A DNA stretch of 64,000 bases from Rhyzopertha dominica (taxonomy: Eukaryota; Arthropoda; Insecta; Coleoptera; Bostrichidae). The position numbers and the translations under genes were made by a program. This document shows positions 35,735-47,898 of this stretch, in pieces; within the stretch, counting starts at the first letter, position 1, and the number at the start of each line of letters is the position of its first letter. The stretch lies in assembly GCA_025024175.1 (NCBI GenBank), contig QCXZ01000001.1, positions 10,664,001 through 10,728,000 on the forward strand, in the 5' to 3' direction. The notes beneath the pieces were generated by a model. That model saw only the letters and a program-made list of their open reading frames with translations. It did no database searches and was not told where the DNA came from.

Positions 35735-36649
35735 ATGGTGAACGCAACCAGACAGACCAATAAAGTAATTAACTTGACTGTTGATGATTTACAAAAAATT
35801 ATCTTGGAAACAGTCGATGTAAGAGTCAGAGATCTCAAAAATGAAATTCAACGCCTGGAAAGTGTCATTACTGATCTCATTGAGAGTAATAATGCAGTAA
35901 TCAAAGCCATGAAAGAAAATAGGGACCATTCATCTATAAGAAATTATGACGAAGAATTGGATCAACAAGAAAAAAGTAATGCTGAAGAAGAGCAAAATTC
36001 ATCGCTTGACTCCATCTCGTCCGTGACTACGGTGGTTTCAAAGAATGGAGAAAAGTGCCATGTAGATAAGATTACTGAATCGGGAAGAATTGCTGATGGA
36101 GCTGTGCTTGTTGAAACCAAACTATTGTCGACCAACAAAACCACTAAGGGATATCGAACAACTAATGCCAATAAACGGTACTCCGAGACCAGTGTAGTCA
36201 GCAACCAAGCTCAACGGGGAAAAGAAAAACCCATTTCATTTAAAGAAGCGTTAGAAGTTCCAAGAAATACAAACCCAAAAGGCATAAGTGACGACGGATT
36301 TAAGAAAGTGGTAAGGAAACGCAAAATTCAATTGGTGAAGGGCGTTAGTGAGCCCACTGCGAAAATCCAAGGTGTCCAGAAATATGGATACGTGTACGTA
36401 GGACATATCAAAGGAAATGTGCAAGAAGATATCATGCAGGAACACCTACAAGTGAATTGGCCCAACTGCAGCTTCCATGTGAAAAAACTTGAAACTAAAG
36501 GTAGCAACAGCAGTTTTAAAGTAAGTCTAGAACTTAACAACAAGCAGTTATTATTTGATGACTCTAAGTGGCCGAGTGGGGTTATTGTGAAAGACTACGT
36601 GTTTTTTCGAAACGCCAGCACCGGAATTAAACATAACGTCGCCCAATAA
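35735..36649 (+). CDS. LINE-2 ORF1
   Basis: ATG at 35735 (MVNATRQTNKVINLTVDDLQ). A predicted coiled coil (VDVRVRDLKNEIQRLESVI) is followed by a charged linker and a C-terminal region with FKKVVRKRKIQLVKG and YVYVGHIKGNVQEDIMQEHL that could be an RNA-binding fold. This is the layout of ORF1 proteins of CR1/L2-type LINEs lacking zinc knuckles. 304 residues with no internal stop. An extended frame begins upstream at 35690 without ATG. Confidence 0.75.
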   Translation: MVNATRQTNKVINLTVDDLQKIILETVDVRVRDLKNEIQRLESVITDLIESNNAVIKAMKENRDHSSIRNYDEELDQQEKSNAEEEQNSSLDSISSVTTVVSKNGEKCHVDKITESGRIADGAVLVETKLLSTNKTTKGYRTTNANKRYSETSVVSNQAQRGKEKPISFKEALEVPRNTNPKGISDDGFKKVVRKRKIQLVKGVSEPTAKIQGVQKYGYVYVGHIKGNVQEDIMQEHLQVNWPNCSFHVKKLETKGSNSSFKVSLELNNKQLLFDDSKWPSGVIVKDYVFFRNASTGIKHNVAQ

Positions 36650-39450
36650 TACGAAAATACTCCATTACAATGTACAAGGTATCCAAAACAAACAGGATAA
36701 CATTAATATATTGCTTGAACAAAATGAAGTAGATATTGTTTGTATAAGCGAACACTGGTTGATTGATTCACAAATGAAATATTTAAAATTAGGTGACTAT
36801 GAACTAATCAACTACTATTGCAGAAAAAATTTTAAACGAGGAGGTGTGTGTATTTTTGGGAAACCGCAGTTAAACCTTACACCCATTGTATATAATTCGA
36901 TAGAAAAACATTTTGAAGTTTGTATTATAAAATTTAAAGATAGTGTAAATTGTAATGTCTATGTAATTTGCGTCTATAGATCTCCGGATAGTGACTTTAA
37001 CATATTTATCAAACGTTTTGAAGAACTTATGAATCGTATTTTAAAAAATAAATGCAATTATGTTGTCTGTGGGGATATTAATGTTAATATTTTGACTGAG
37101 TCTTCTCAGAAAATAACTTTATTAAACACTATGAACGAATTCAATTTAAAAAATCACATTAACGTTCCAACGCGTATAAGTTGTAATTCTAAAACTTGCA
37201 TTGACAATATATTTTCAAATCTGGACGTAATTAATGTAATAGTAGATGATGCATGCTTATCAGATCACACTTATCAAATTTGTGAATTTGACTTTGAATG
37301 CAATAAAAAAAATTCCAAATAAAGATATATATAAAAGAAACTTGTCTAATAAAAATATACAAGCTTTTGTTAACTCTTTAGGGCAAGAATCTTGGACACA
37401 AGTATATGAGAATGCTGAATTTAACAAAAAATTTGATAGTTTTATAAATATATTTTTAAATTATTATGACGCTGCGTTTCCTTTACGAAAAGTGAATAGC
37501 AATAAAAAGAAAAAGACATGGTACACAAATAACTTAAAACTAATGCACCAACAATTATGTGAGATGAGCAAGCTCTCAAGGTGTCTTAGAAGTGAGAATT
37601 ATACTAGACGGTATAAAGATTTTAAAATTATGTATGAAACTGCAGTAAAACAAGCAAAGAAATGTGCAAATGACGGACGGATCCAAAATGCAACAAATAT
37701 TGTTAAAGAAAGCTGGAACATAATTAATCAATCAAAAACACAAGGTTGCTCGATAAGTATACCAGAAATTACAACTGAAGACTCTAAAACCTACACAAAT
37801 CCTGAAGACATATGCGAAGCTTTCAACACTTATTTTATAGGTCTTTCAGAAAATAATAAAACCGCTTTATTAAGTTATAAGCCTTTAAATTTTAATACAA
37901 AAACATTCTTTTTACAACCTGTGACAACTTGTGAGGTCGAAGGTATCATTAATAAAACGACAAGAAAAAGTGTCCCGGGAATGGATGACATCGATGGGAA
38001 AGTTATAAATGCTGTCAAACACATAATAGCATATCCTTTAACACACTTAGTGAATATGTCATTTAGTGTAGGTATATATCCAACAGTGCTTAAAAAATCA
38101 AAATGTATACCAGTTTACAAAAATAAGGGCTCAAGGAGTGACATAAAAAATTACCGTTCTATTTGTCTGCCCAGTCAAATTTCGAAAATATTCGACACCC
38201 TATTTTACAATAGATTGAAACATTTTCTCGAAAGTCATAAGATATTGATTCCTGAACAAAATGGATTTCGCCAAAATAAATCAACCCAAACTGCACTGGC
38301 AGATGCCTTGAATTACGTTTATGAAGGTCTTAATAATAAACAGTTATTGTCCGCAATTTTTTTCGATTTAAGTAGAGCTTTTGATACGGTAAATCATTCA
38401 CTGTTATTAAAAAAATTAGAATCAGTAGGAGTGCGAGGGGTGCCACTGAAATGGTCTCATTCATATCTATCGGATAGAACGCAAGAGGTTTTTATAAAAA
38501 ATACAAAGTCAAGTTCCAAAAAAGTATCAATGGGAGTTCCACAGGGTTCAGTTTTGGGCCCGTTATTTTTTGTTGTTTTTATTAATGACATTGTTTCTAA
38601 TAATCGCAATAAGTTAGTTTTATATGCTGATGATACTAATGTGTTGATACGCTGTAACAGTATAGAATCGCTTGCTTCAGAAGCGTCATTATTTTCAAAT
38701 AATTTTTTCTCATGGTGTGAAGATAATGGACTGAAGCTAAATATAGATAAAACAACTTTCATGAGATTTTTGCCAAAAAATGTTTCTTTAAATTATGAGT
38801 TATTTATACCTTTAAATGGTAAGTCGATTCAGGCAAGCAATAGTGTGAAATTTTTGGGAATAACTTTGGACCCGAAATTGACTTGGGAACCCCATATAAT
38901 TAATATTATTGGTAGGCTAAGTTCTGTTTGTTTTTTAATTAGATCACTTAGGGATACAGTGTCGGACTCTGTTATACGCTTGATGTATTTTGGATTGGTT
39001 CAAAGTAGTTTGACTTATGGTCTGATATTTTGGGGCAGCTCATCCCATTTTGATAAAGTATTTATTATTCAAAAAAAAATTTTAAGGTGCATGGATAATA
39101 AAAAACAGACTTATTCTTGTAAACCTCTATTCAAAAAATACAACATATTAACTCTGCCGTGTTTATATATTTATTACCTGATTCTCTATGTATTAGAAAA
39201 TAAACAAGACTTTACTTCTGTGAAGGAAGTGCATAGTTATGGAACTCGAAATAATCAGAATTTGCATCTTCCGTATTCACGGCTTAGTGTCTCCCAGGCT
39301 TTTAATTACCAAAGTATAAAATGCTATAATAAAGTTTATAACTTAATATCACCTTTTGAAAGTATTAATATAGTCAAGAGACGGTTACGTACTATACTCC
39401 TTGATAAAGTATACTATAGCGTAAAGGACTTTCTAGAAGATTCGTTATAA
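36590..39450 (+). pseudogene. LINE-2 ORF2, endonuclease plus reverse transcriptase (one frameshift)
   Basis: The frame opens inside ORF1 (about 36590) in the +1 frame and contains no early ATG. Endonuclease motifs: ILHYNVQGIQNK, ISEHWL, VYRSPDSD, CGDINVN, LSDHTYQICE. An 8-A run near 37306 shifts the frame by one base; the rest is open from 37246 to 39450. Reverse-transcriptase motifs: NYRSICLPSQISKIFD, QNGFRQNKSTQTAL, FFDLSRAFDTVNH, GVPQGSVLGPLFFVVFIND, LYADDTN (catalytic YADD). The C-terminus has LGITLDPKLTWE, LPCLYIYYLILYV and HSYGTRN, typical of CR1/L2-like members. Apart from the single A-run shift the protein is intact. Confidence 0.85.
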
Positions 39451-39611
39451 TTATTTATGGAAAATGTATCATATATATGTATTAGAAAGATGACTGTATG
39501 TACTGTACTATCAACTTAATATGTTGTATGTAATATTGTGATATGTTGATATGTTCTCAGACTAGTCTAATAGACCTGATATATTGATATTTATGGCCTC
39601 ATAGATGAATA

Positions 39612-39613
39612 AA

Positions 39614-39676
<63 letters not shown>

Positions 39677-39680
39677 TGTA
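39612..39680 (+). repeat. (ATT)n then (TA)n microsatellite, LINE tail
   Basis: About 15 ATT units from 39616 to 39661 followed by TATATA to about 39677. ATT-type tails are usual for CR1/L2-like LINEs. Confidence 0.9.
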
Positions 39681-40657
39681 TATTATGACATATTTCACGC
39701 TTCTCTCGCATATTTTATGTAAAGTTCGGTAAAGTCACGTTAACCATGTTTAAACGAAATATCTCCTTATCAAGTGTTTCTTGACTGCTATAACGTTTAT
39801 TATGATCATTTTTCTCTAATATTTCAAATAAAGCCATCAAAATGGGTTTAGCACGGTAACTGGGCTAGCTAGCATATCTTCGAAAATGTCAATTTCAGTG
39901 CATTCATAATATCTTTGTAGAGAATTTTTTGCCTAGAATTTGATGTATAATCACTAGCCCACATAAAAAGTTTAGAAAGATGCAGGTTTGCTCCGAAACT
40001 CGAAAAGTGAACACCCTTTATAAGTATGCCGTCCGTTTATCGAGTACTCCTGCTTAGGTATTATAACTTTTATTTGATACATTTTTATCTAACATTTCAT
40101 AAAATCCGTCAATTGGATGAGCACTGTAACTGGAGCTACCTCCTGTACATAAATGCATATTTATTAGTTAAAATATCACAAGAGAGTGAGAATAAATGTA
40201 AATAATTCGATAGAACTTCGAGAACTGTTGCGAGAGCCATAGGCTCGAGTGGGTATTGCCAAATGGCAACAGTTCGAGAATAAAAGTTCTGAACAATTAT
40301 TTTCTAATTTACTCTCACTCTCGTGTGGTATTCGGAAGATTATTTTTTGACGTAACAAGCAGAAACACTGTTTCAATATTATTCATCGCGTGAAGACGTA
40401 TTAAATCTTGTTCCACTCATTTTTAGTAGTTTCATGACAGACAATTTTTGTTGCCATGTAAAACCTACATTAAATTATTCCAGCGAGAATTTGCTCTTAT
40501 GGAAATTCCCACTATAATAGTGTTTTGGTTCGTTGAAAATGACATAATGGACCGAAAAAAAATTTTTTGATTGGTTTTTAGAAATGTCAAAAAATTATCT
40601 TAATAATACAAGTTGTTAGTGTTTAAACAAACTAAACTAATACCAATTCTGAGTGAC
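39681..40657. other. Gene-free sequence
   Basis: No supported gene. An inverted repeat occurs at about 40185-40325: AGAGTGAGAATAAAT at 40185 and the inverse ATTTACTCTCACTCTCG at about 40308, with TTCGAGAACTGTTGC/GGCAACAGTTCGAGAA between (40215-40280). Probably a small MITE. Confidence 0.45.
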
Positions 40658-41082
40658 ATGATGGATGCGTTGGCAACGAAAACTCAATGGCTCCTAAGCA
40701 GGACTACAAATAAATTGGTAAGGAGACAAAAATGCTCTTGGGTAAGTTAGCTTATTTTAACTTATTCTCACTCACTATATATTAAATATTTCTAATCTTT
40801 AAATGAAGAACTATTTTTTAATAGATTATGCTTTTGGGAGTACTTTTGAAAGGCATTTCAATTATTTCAGCTTTATCGATTTGGGAAGCATCTCTGCGCA
40901 CTGAAAATACAGTTGAACACGCATATAATATAGAGAATCCCCCTACACCTCACGCTCGTGTGCTGATTGGGACTGCTGCTTGGGGCAGACGAATAGGATG
41001 CAGATCTGCCACTAGAGTTGCTTCAGCAGCATCCCTTATAGAAGTAATAGAATGTTTTATTTTGTATAAGTGTGTGAATTAG
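40658..41082 (+). CDS. Possible small two-exon protein, unidentified
   Basis: Exon 40658-40740 (MMDALATKTQWLLSRTTNKL... ending CSW) with donor GG|GTAAGT, and exon 40825-41082 with acceptor TTTTTAATAG; both junctions are in one consistent phase, giving about 113 residues. The second exon begins with a hydrophobic stretch (MLLGVLLKGISIISALSIW), then NIENPPTPHARVLIGTAAWG and a basic run. No family was recognised. It ends 11 bases before the receptor ATG, so it could also be an alternative or non-coding 5' part of that transcript. Confidence 0.4.
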
Positions 41083-41092
41083 TATTTCAAAG

Positions 41093-43156
41093 ATGAAATA
41101 TGTGACCCAACATGCAGCCATTACTTGCATTTTAATTTTGCGCACAAGTGAGTATATGTTTGAAAATATAAACGAAGAAACATATCAAAACTATTGTTTT
41201 AGCTATTTTTGCAAATTTAACAAGAAGGCTCATAGATGACGATTATTATGGTAACTACGATTACGATTTATCTAATAACAATAGTGAAAATGTACAGCTG
41301 AAGCCAGATTCTTTCATTCTCCCTAATCCAGAAACAATCGAAGCTAAATATGAAGTGGATTCATTACCTAAAATTGAACTGCCAGATGATTCCTTAGCAG
41401 ATACTGACCTACGAGATCACGACTTGATTGATAATTTAATGTATGTTTACTACGGATCGCGTAACAATAAAGTAACTTACAACTACCACAGAGAAATAAT
41501 TATGATAGGGTCGATTTTGAGTTGTGCTATTCAACTTTTTACAATACTTATAGTACTTCTGAAAAAGGCTAATACAAACGGAAAAAAGGAAGTCAAAGCT
41601 GTATTTCTACATCTGATGTGCTGCTTATGTTTATCTAACTTATTATTTTTGATGGGAGTTTTCGTAAGTTTAAATAGCATAATCTAGCCACAAAAAGTAT
41701 AATATATGGTTATATTATTTTTTTAGGCAACTAAAAGTCAACTGAAATGCCAAATTATTGCCGTTCTGTTGCACTACTCCCACTTAATACCTGCATTTTG
41801 GATATTTTTATATAGTCAGTACATTTATAAGAAGTTATTTGCACTGACCCAACAAAGTATTCAGTACATGTCTGCAATTGCTTATGGTTTGTCAGCGGTA
41901 TTAAGTTTGGTAAGTAATTAATAAACGCCTACTTATCTATTATACTTATACATTAATATGTATGTGTTGTCGACGGGAGGATTATATTTTTTTCGACAGT
42001 CAACTATACATATTAGCTTTGAATATAAAAAATAAAGCTAAAAACTAGTGTAACTACTAAAAGATGCACCAGTCTATAATAGTAATACCCTTCCACATGA
42101 TTCATATACAATACAATGTATATACTTCATATACAATTCATGTACCAAGAATTAAACTTGCAGTCAAAGTCATAGCTAGATAGAGAAGAGGGCCGGCATT
42201 AAATGTCTTTCAGCTCGCTCAAGCAACTTAGTCAAAGTTAATTATTACCATAAACTGTCATCTCAGTAAAGTGAGGAAACGTAGTTTCATTTCAATACGT
42301 GTTTTCTTTGTAATCACCTCAACAAGGAATTTTCGAAAACATAAAGAAGGCAATTATATCTAGCTACCATGTATATTTTATTACTGTATATAGTAATATT
42401 TAATATAAAATGTTCTGTATCTTTGGTCGTAAATATGAATCCCTTTATTTTAGGTTGCCTTTATATTAACACCGTCAAATTATGAAATGAAGAAGTTTTG
42501 TTTTATTTCCGTCCAGAAAGGGATGATATCCAACTACATGCTTCCAGTCTCGCTTCTACTGATTTTAACGACGATTTACTCATTAAATGGTATTAGAAAA
42601 ATTAACTTTGAGCTCTCGAAACTAGAATTAACAAATTCAGTGGAATCTCTGAATGGAATTAAGGCAGAGTTAGACAGAATTAAAGGCAACAAACATGCTG
42701 ATACGCTGCATGAATCAGAAATATTAACTCTGAAGGAAAACAAGTGTTGTCTAAAAGGTTTATGTGCATTTCAAGCTAGCTACGATATTGTCTGGTTTAC
42801 TTCTGTTTTAGCGCTAGAAAACATTGACTATACCAACGCAATGGCCATTATTTTCCTTGTAGCGACATGTAGCTTGGTAAGTGTTCTTCCTGTTGGAGTT
42901 GGAGCATACTGTGTACTTTTTATTTCAGTATGTGTATATATGCGCAATGTTTAAAACTTTCTTGCCAAGTATGAGAAATACATGTCATGCGATAATAGAG
43001 TCTGAACAAGTCGTGGGCTGTGATCAAGAAAAATCTTTACTGAGTAAATCATCCAGAAATAATTCGTCTGACACGATTCCTCTCCTTGTCAACGCGGAAA
43101 ACTGTACTGAAATGAGAGAACTACATCTGGAACATATCAGTACAATTAGTGGTTAA
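41093..43156 (+). CDS. Seven-transmembrane secretin/adhesion-like receptor
   Basis: Five exons: 41093-41147, 41203-41663, 41727-41909, 42454-42876 and 42929-43156. All have GT-AG junctions and consistent phase; total 449 residues. Exon 1 encodes a signal peptide (MKYVTQHAAITCILILRT). A short acidic ectodomain (DDDYYGNYDYDL) carries N-linked sites (NLT, NNS). Seven hydrophobic helices follow: IIMIGSILSCAIQLFTILIV, VFLHLMCCLCLSNLLFLMGV, IIAVLLHYSHLIPAFWIFLY, YMSAIAYGLSAVLSL, SNYMLPVSLLLILTTIYSL, SYDIVWFTSVLAL and AMAIIFLVATCSLYVYICAM. Conserved features: Cys at the start of TM3 (LKCQ) and in the second outer loop (KKFCF), and class-B-like HLMCCLCLSNLLF. A long insert lies between TM5 and TM6. 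The Ser-rich tail ends at TAA; AATAAA lies at about 43164. No GAIN domain or hormone-binding domain was seen, so the ligand is unknown. Confidence 0.75.
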
Positions 43157-45337
43157 GTCTATGAATAAATTCTGTGTAGGTATGCATATTATAGTGCTGA
43201 TAAGTAAAAATAGTAATAATAATGGCAGGATTTGTACCATCTTTATACGCACATTGCAAATCATTCACCAAGTAGCTAGTGTTATTGATTCATATCTAAA
43301 ATTTTGCAACAAGGACGTGTGACCCAGGCAAAAGATTTCAGTATTTTAAAATTACTTGCGACCAGCGAGACTTTAGTAAGTATGTAATTAATAAACTTAA
43401 AGTTAATTACACGCATGGTTATATGGTTAGCAACGTTTTGTAAGTATATATTTGATTTTTCCTGAAGAAGATAGACTTTTTAAAAAGCAGATTGAATAGT
43501 TACCTACTGTAGCAAATTAGTTGAACAAAATGAATATCTTTAAAGGTCACTAATTATNAAACATTTAAATCAACCAATAATTAGAAAATGTGAAAGTAAT
43601 CTGGTATTGATGAAGCTTTCTTTGAGTATATTATTTATCAGATACCCATGTCGATTCCATTTCGACCACACAGTCATTCACAAAATAGCATCAATGCTGC
43701 AGTACATTAGGTTACTAGTTTTACGAATTTTTATGTACTTAGTGCATCTTTTTATCTATTTTAAGCAAGATACGCTAATGTCATTTACAATTGTAAGCGG
43801 TTAGACTTAGTATTTATATTATTACATTTGACATCGGCCTGTATCAGTATTATTATTGTTAAAAAGTGAAAATGTCTTACAAATAAATACTGTTAATGAA
43901 CACTATATAGCATTCAATTTAAGTAAACAAGTAAGCCAGTGGTGGGTTGTTAATAAGAGCTGCCGTGTCTGCATTTTTTAAAATAAATATCTCTATTGTT
44001 TGTTATAAATAATGCCTTTTGATTTTATTTCTTACGTAGTTACGTGTTAAATGTAAATTGTAAATCTATACTTAGTAATTTGACGAGTGGTGCTTCAGCG
44101 GCTATCTATTTATTACATCTATGATCGCTTCTCGTTTGCCATCATGCCTGTCGTTGTCGCCAGGGTGTGGAACAAGTGCGACAGAACATATTTGATCTTT
44201 AATCATCCAATAATAATATTAAAGATTCTCTGTGCAAGTGACGGCAAGATTTTGGTCGGGTGGTGCACGGTTGCCAGTGCTAGTAATAGTAATAGATCTA
44301 TTACTTTTAAGGCAATTACTGATTACCCTTCAGCAAAAATCCGTTATTTTTTCGAATTCTTAGTAGTCAAGGTAATATAATAGACGTGCATTCCAGGAGA
44401 AGCTTGAGTTGCAGATTTGCTCCACGCTCGCATACCTAGGAAGCGTCAATCTACAAAGTGGACAAATTTTTCTTCTTGCAAATTACTCCTTATTCCTACG
44501 AGCAGCAGATGCATGAAATTGCACAAGAAGCTAAAACTATGGAAGTTATGTGGTCAAAGAAAAAAAGTTAAACTAAGATAACTGGATGACCTAAACAATT
44601 GAGGTAAGTATGATAAGTAATAAGTAGTACTTAATGTATTCAATAAACAGTCCAACTAAATGCGGCAACAAGGTTTCCTTAAATTTTCAATTATGGACCA
44701 TGATTACAATAATTTATTCACAAAAAGGCTATTTCACAAGTCATTGAAATTATTGAACTATAAGTGATAGCGATTCTATGCTCTATCCTCTGAACACACT
44801 ATCACCCCGAAAAGATAAAAAAAATGGATGAATGGATAGATCTTAATAACTATACATATGTATATTGTGGTCTTAACCATTTTTGCCACTATAATAAACA
44901 ATCACTGTTCCTTATTTATATTACGGTAGCAGCGGCTACCCGAAATCCCAGTAACCTTTTCGTTTACTTACCCGAATTGCGAATTTTAGTGCATTTGAGC
45001 TTAGACATAAGTACGAGTAATATACCGCTGTGTTATCAATCAGGTTCGCAGTCCCCTATTTGCTGGCTTGCTGCGTTTATAAATGTGTAGTTAATATTCT
45101 GTAAATCGGAAATTGCCTGTGCTATGTAGCGTTGAACGCCAGATTAAACTCACCGTAAAGATTCTCCTGTACAAAGAAGAAAAGTTAAAGATAACCTTTT
45201 TTTGTTCAAATTTAATGTTAAGTATTGTAGTTACTCGTATATGATTTTGTTTGTTCTTATGCTTTTAAATAGATAATAAAGTTGTTCGAAACAAATATTT
45301 CCAATATATTCCTCAAAACACACAGCTCTAAGCTACT
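43157..45337. other. Gene-free intergenic sequence
   Basis: Several short open stretches (for example 44087-44380 and 44824-45090) lack splice context or recognisable content. No RNA gene was recognised. Confidence 0.5.
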
Positions 45338-45448
45338 TCTGAGGAAGACACCGACATGAGTGTCGAAACGTCAAGGTCTAATAACCAACATGGGAACCAG
45401 CCCGCAAAACAGCATGTCATCGACAACAACCACGGAAGCCTTCAAACC
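45338..45448 (+). repeat. Single Penelope-type pseudo-LTR fragment
   Basis: Same sequence as the plus arm at 21538-21650: CTACTTCTGAGGAAGACACC, GAGTGTCGAAACGTCAAGG, AACAACCACGGAAGCCTTC. It carries the same hammerhead-like boxes. It extends past the inverted arm at 21622, so the family unit continues at least to AAGCCTTCAAACCA. Confidence 0.65.
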
Positions 45449-46908
45449 ACACAGTAAAACATTTTTGTCCAGATATGCTTGCAGGCATTAAAAGTATATA
45501 TTTTGTTTAATTGTGTTAAATGTAATTTGCGCAGATTGTTAATAAATTAAAAAAGAACAACAACTTTATTAAGGCTGTCATGTTTCAGGAAAGCATAAAT
45601 CTCTATTCACGGTCATTTCATGAACACCACCTGGAAAGAGAACAGATAAACCAATTAAATATTCAACCATCACATTTTGCGGGCAGTATACTTACCAGTA
45701 TTGTTTCATATAATATCATCTATTTAAGTGAGCTTTCTCAAGGCTTTAAAGGGGAAAACTTCAAATGCCTGTTTTTAATAATTGCATAAACTGCATGTTG
45801 CATCCAGCTTGTTATCACAGTAAAATAAATATATGTATACTGAACGAACATCGAATGATCGCTTTATTTATTGTCCCATTGCATAACAGTAATTCTGCCT
45901 TACAGCATCTCGGGAAAATAAAATTATACTTTTATTTTGTTGTGTTCCTTGCTTTATCTGAAAGAGATGAATTGATTTCATCCGGGCATAGTTAAATTAA
46001 TAACATTTGTAAATATCATAACAATACGCTCATATCACGTATACCGCAGTGAGTGCGAGAGTGACGGCCCTCACTCGCCAGCAACGGACCCTTTTCTATT
46101 CCAGGCTTCTCTCTGAGCGGCCAGTCATCGTCCAATTGTTTCTTTATTTCAGTGGTGACAGCACCTCCCAAAAGATACAAAAATGATGTTGCCATCATGG
46201 ATGTATAAAAGAGGGGATGCAGCTTTTCACATCTAAACTGATGCCAACATGTGATCACAATCTGAGCGTTTATTTGTAGAAAACATTGGATCTTCCAGTT
46301 GACCAGTTGTGTATGTCCAATGACTAAGCTTCATGTTCACGGTCACACACCATTTGGGCGTTCACGTGTTTGTTTTTATTTGGTTTTATGATGTGCAAGA
46401 CGCAGGGAATGATTTCCATATAATTGTTAACGGTAGCAGTGATAAGATGATTAGGCAGTGTCAAATGTGCATAAAGATTGATATACGTTAACCCAATGTA
46501 TCATTTCACAGGNATGTAACACCCAAGTAGTATTTAAGGTTAAGATTCATAGGTGTGCGGTATTTAAATTGCTTATTATGCCAATATTTTACAACACTAC
46601 TACTGAAAGATGAATTGTTTACTAGTGTATAACAAAAAAAATGAGTTTTATATGTGTGAATAAATCATATTCATACAATATTTTTTCATATCTATTATTT
46701 TTAGGTTTCCGAAACATACTGAAGAATGCAAATTACGGCACGCCAATGCCGCGGAAAGAAAACAAAGTTTGTTATTGCGCTAACTTCACGCTATTTAGAT
46801 GTTGCATTCACAACAATGCGCTTTCTGTCAATGAGATGCGGTATCCCCTCTTTTATACATCCATGGTTGCCATATCACATGATCGGTTTACTCTTCTATC
46901 ATGTATAT
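45449..46908. other. Gene-free sequence with a weak inverted repeat
   Basis: No gene supported. About 35 bp around 46180-46215 (CATGGATGTATAAAAGAGGG) recurs inverted at about 46848-46885 (CCCTCTTTTATACATCCATG), suggesting another small inverted-repeat element. Confidence 0.45.
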
Positions 46909-46916
46909 GTATAGCT

Positions 46917-47890
46917 CATCGAGGTGTCTGGAGTCGGTTGTTTACATTTTCAAGTGAAGCCAACATAATAGTCACATTCTAAGGTGGAATTGGAGGAAAA
47001 CAGAAACTTACAGTTGACCAGATCAATACTTAATGCATCGTGGGATTGCCCGTCTTCACGCGCATTAGATGGTCCACTCTACTACGGGTGTTTAGAATGT
47101 TCTGTATGTGTCGAGTAGTGTGGTGTAAATTTTTTGTTAAAAAGAACGTATTGCGAGCTGTGTAAGGACAAGGCATATAAAATATTAATCTAGGCAATGG
47201 TGCTGATGTGTCAAGTATGCAAAAAGGTGGGTTCTAATGAGAAAACCTTATCATTTCGTCGTTAAGCATTGTTTAGGTTATGTTTATATTTGTTGTCATA
47301 GGTGTCGTTTGATAAATTTAGCGAAATTAGTTACTTTATAGAGAAATACTTTTATAAAATGTGATGAAGTTGATAGTGAAGGATTAATACATATGGAAAA
47401 TGATTACTGTTAGTGGTAGACGTTTTAAAAATAAATATTAGTAGGTAGAAGAAGAGAGCCGATGTGTTCGGAGTAAGTACTTCAGTGATAATGATTTTAT
47501 GTATTTCTTTTTATTTGACAATAAATTTCATTTTCGCAGTTTCTGAATTAATGAAAACTAATGCTAGAACTGTGTTGATGCTTTCATTAGGCCAAAACTT
47601 TTATCCCCATTGTAACGAAATTAAATTAGTGTTTGTTGTACAAAAAGATGTTTCTTTGCTTTAACTGAAAGATTGTTCGAAATATTATTGATGTACGCTC
47701 CGCTTTTGTTTTTAGTTGGAAGTTAAATTATCTCACTGTTGTCTCACTATTATAACAGTACGGCAATGTACTTGGAGGAAAACTGTATCTCCCCCTCGTA
47801 ACCGCGCTCCCCTCACCCTCATTGGTCTTGGCGTCAGTTCCAACCGTATTCATGAATGAGATGTCGTGTCCATCTAATAATATGTCAATG
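46917..47890 (-). mobile_element. Non-autonomous DNA element, family X copy B
   Basis: 974 bp, inverted relative to copy A. It starts CATCGAGGTGTCTGG and ends ATATGTCAATG. It is flanked by exact 8-bp duplications GTATAGCT at 46909-46916 and 47891-47898. The two termini are weakly alike (CATCGA.. and CATTGA..). No transposase. This is the best-defined member of the family and fixes its ends. Confidence 0.85.
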
Positions 47891-47898
47891 GTATAGCT

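Larger units (their letters stand above)
35400..39661 (+). mobile_element. CR1/L2-like non-LTR retrotransposon (LINE-2)
   Basis: ORF1, ORF2, a short 3' UTR (39451-39615) with GAATAAACATTATT and an (ATT)n tail. The 3' boundary is clear from the microsatellite; the 5' start is approximate. It is the most intact retroelement in the window. A related 5'-truncated copy lies in the poly(A) polymerase intron at 53164-53745, also ending in ATT repeats. Confidence 0.75.

Noticed and set aside
44087..45090. Two open frames of 88-97 codons downstream of the receptor
   Set aside because: No conserved motif, no splice context, no upstream promoter-like sequence.
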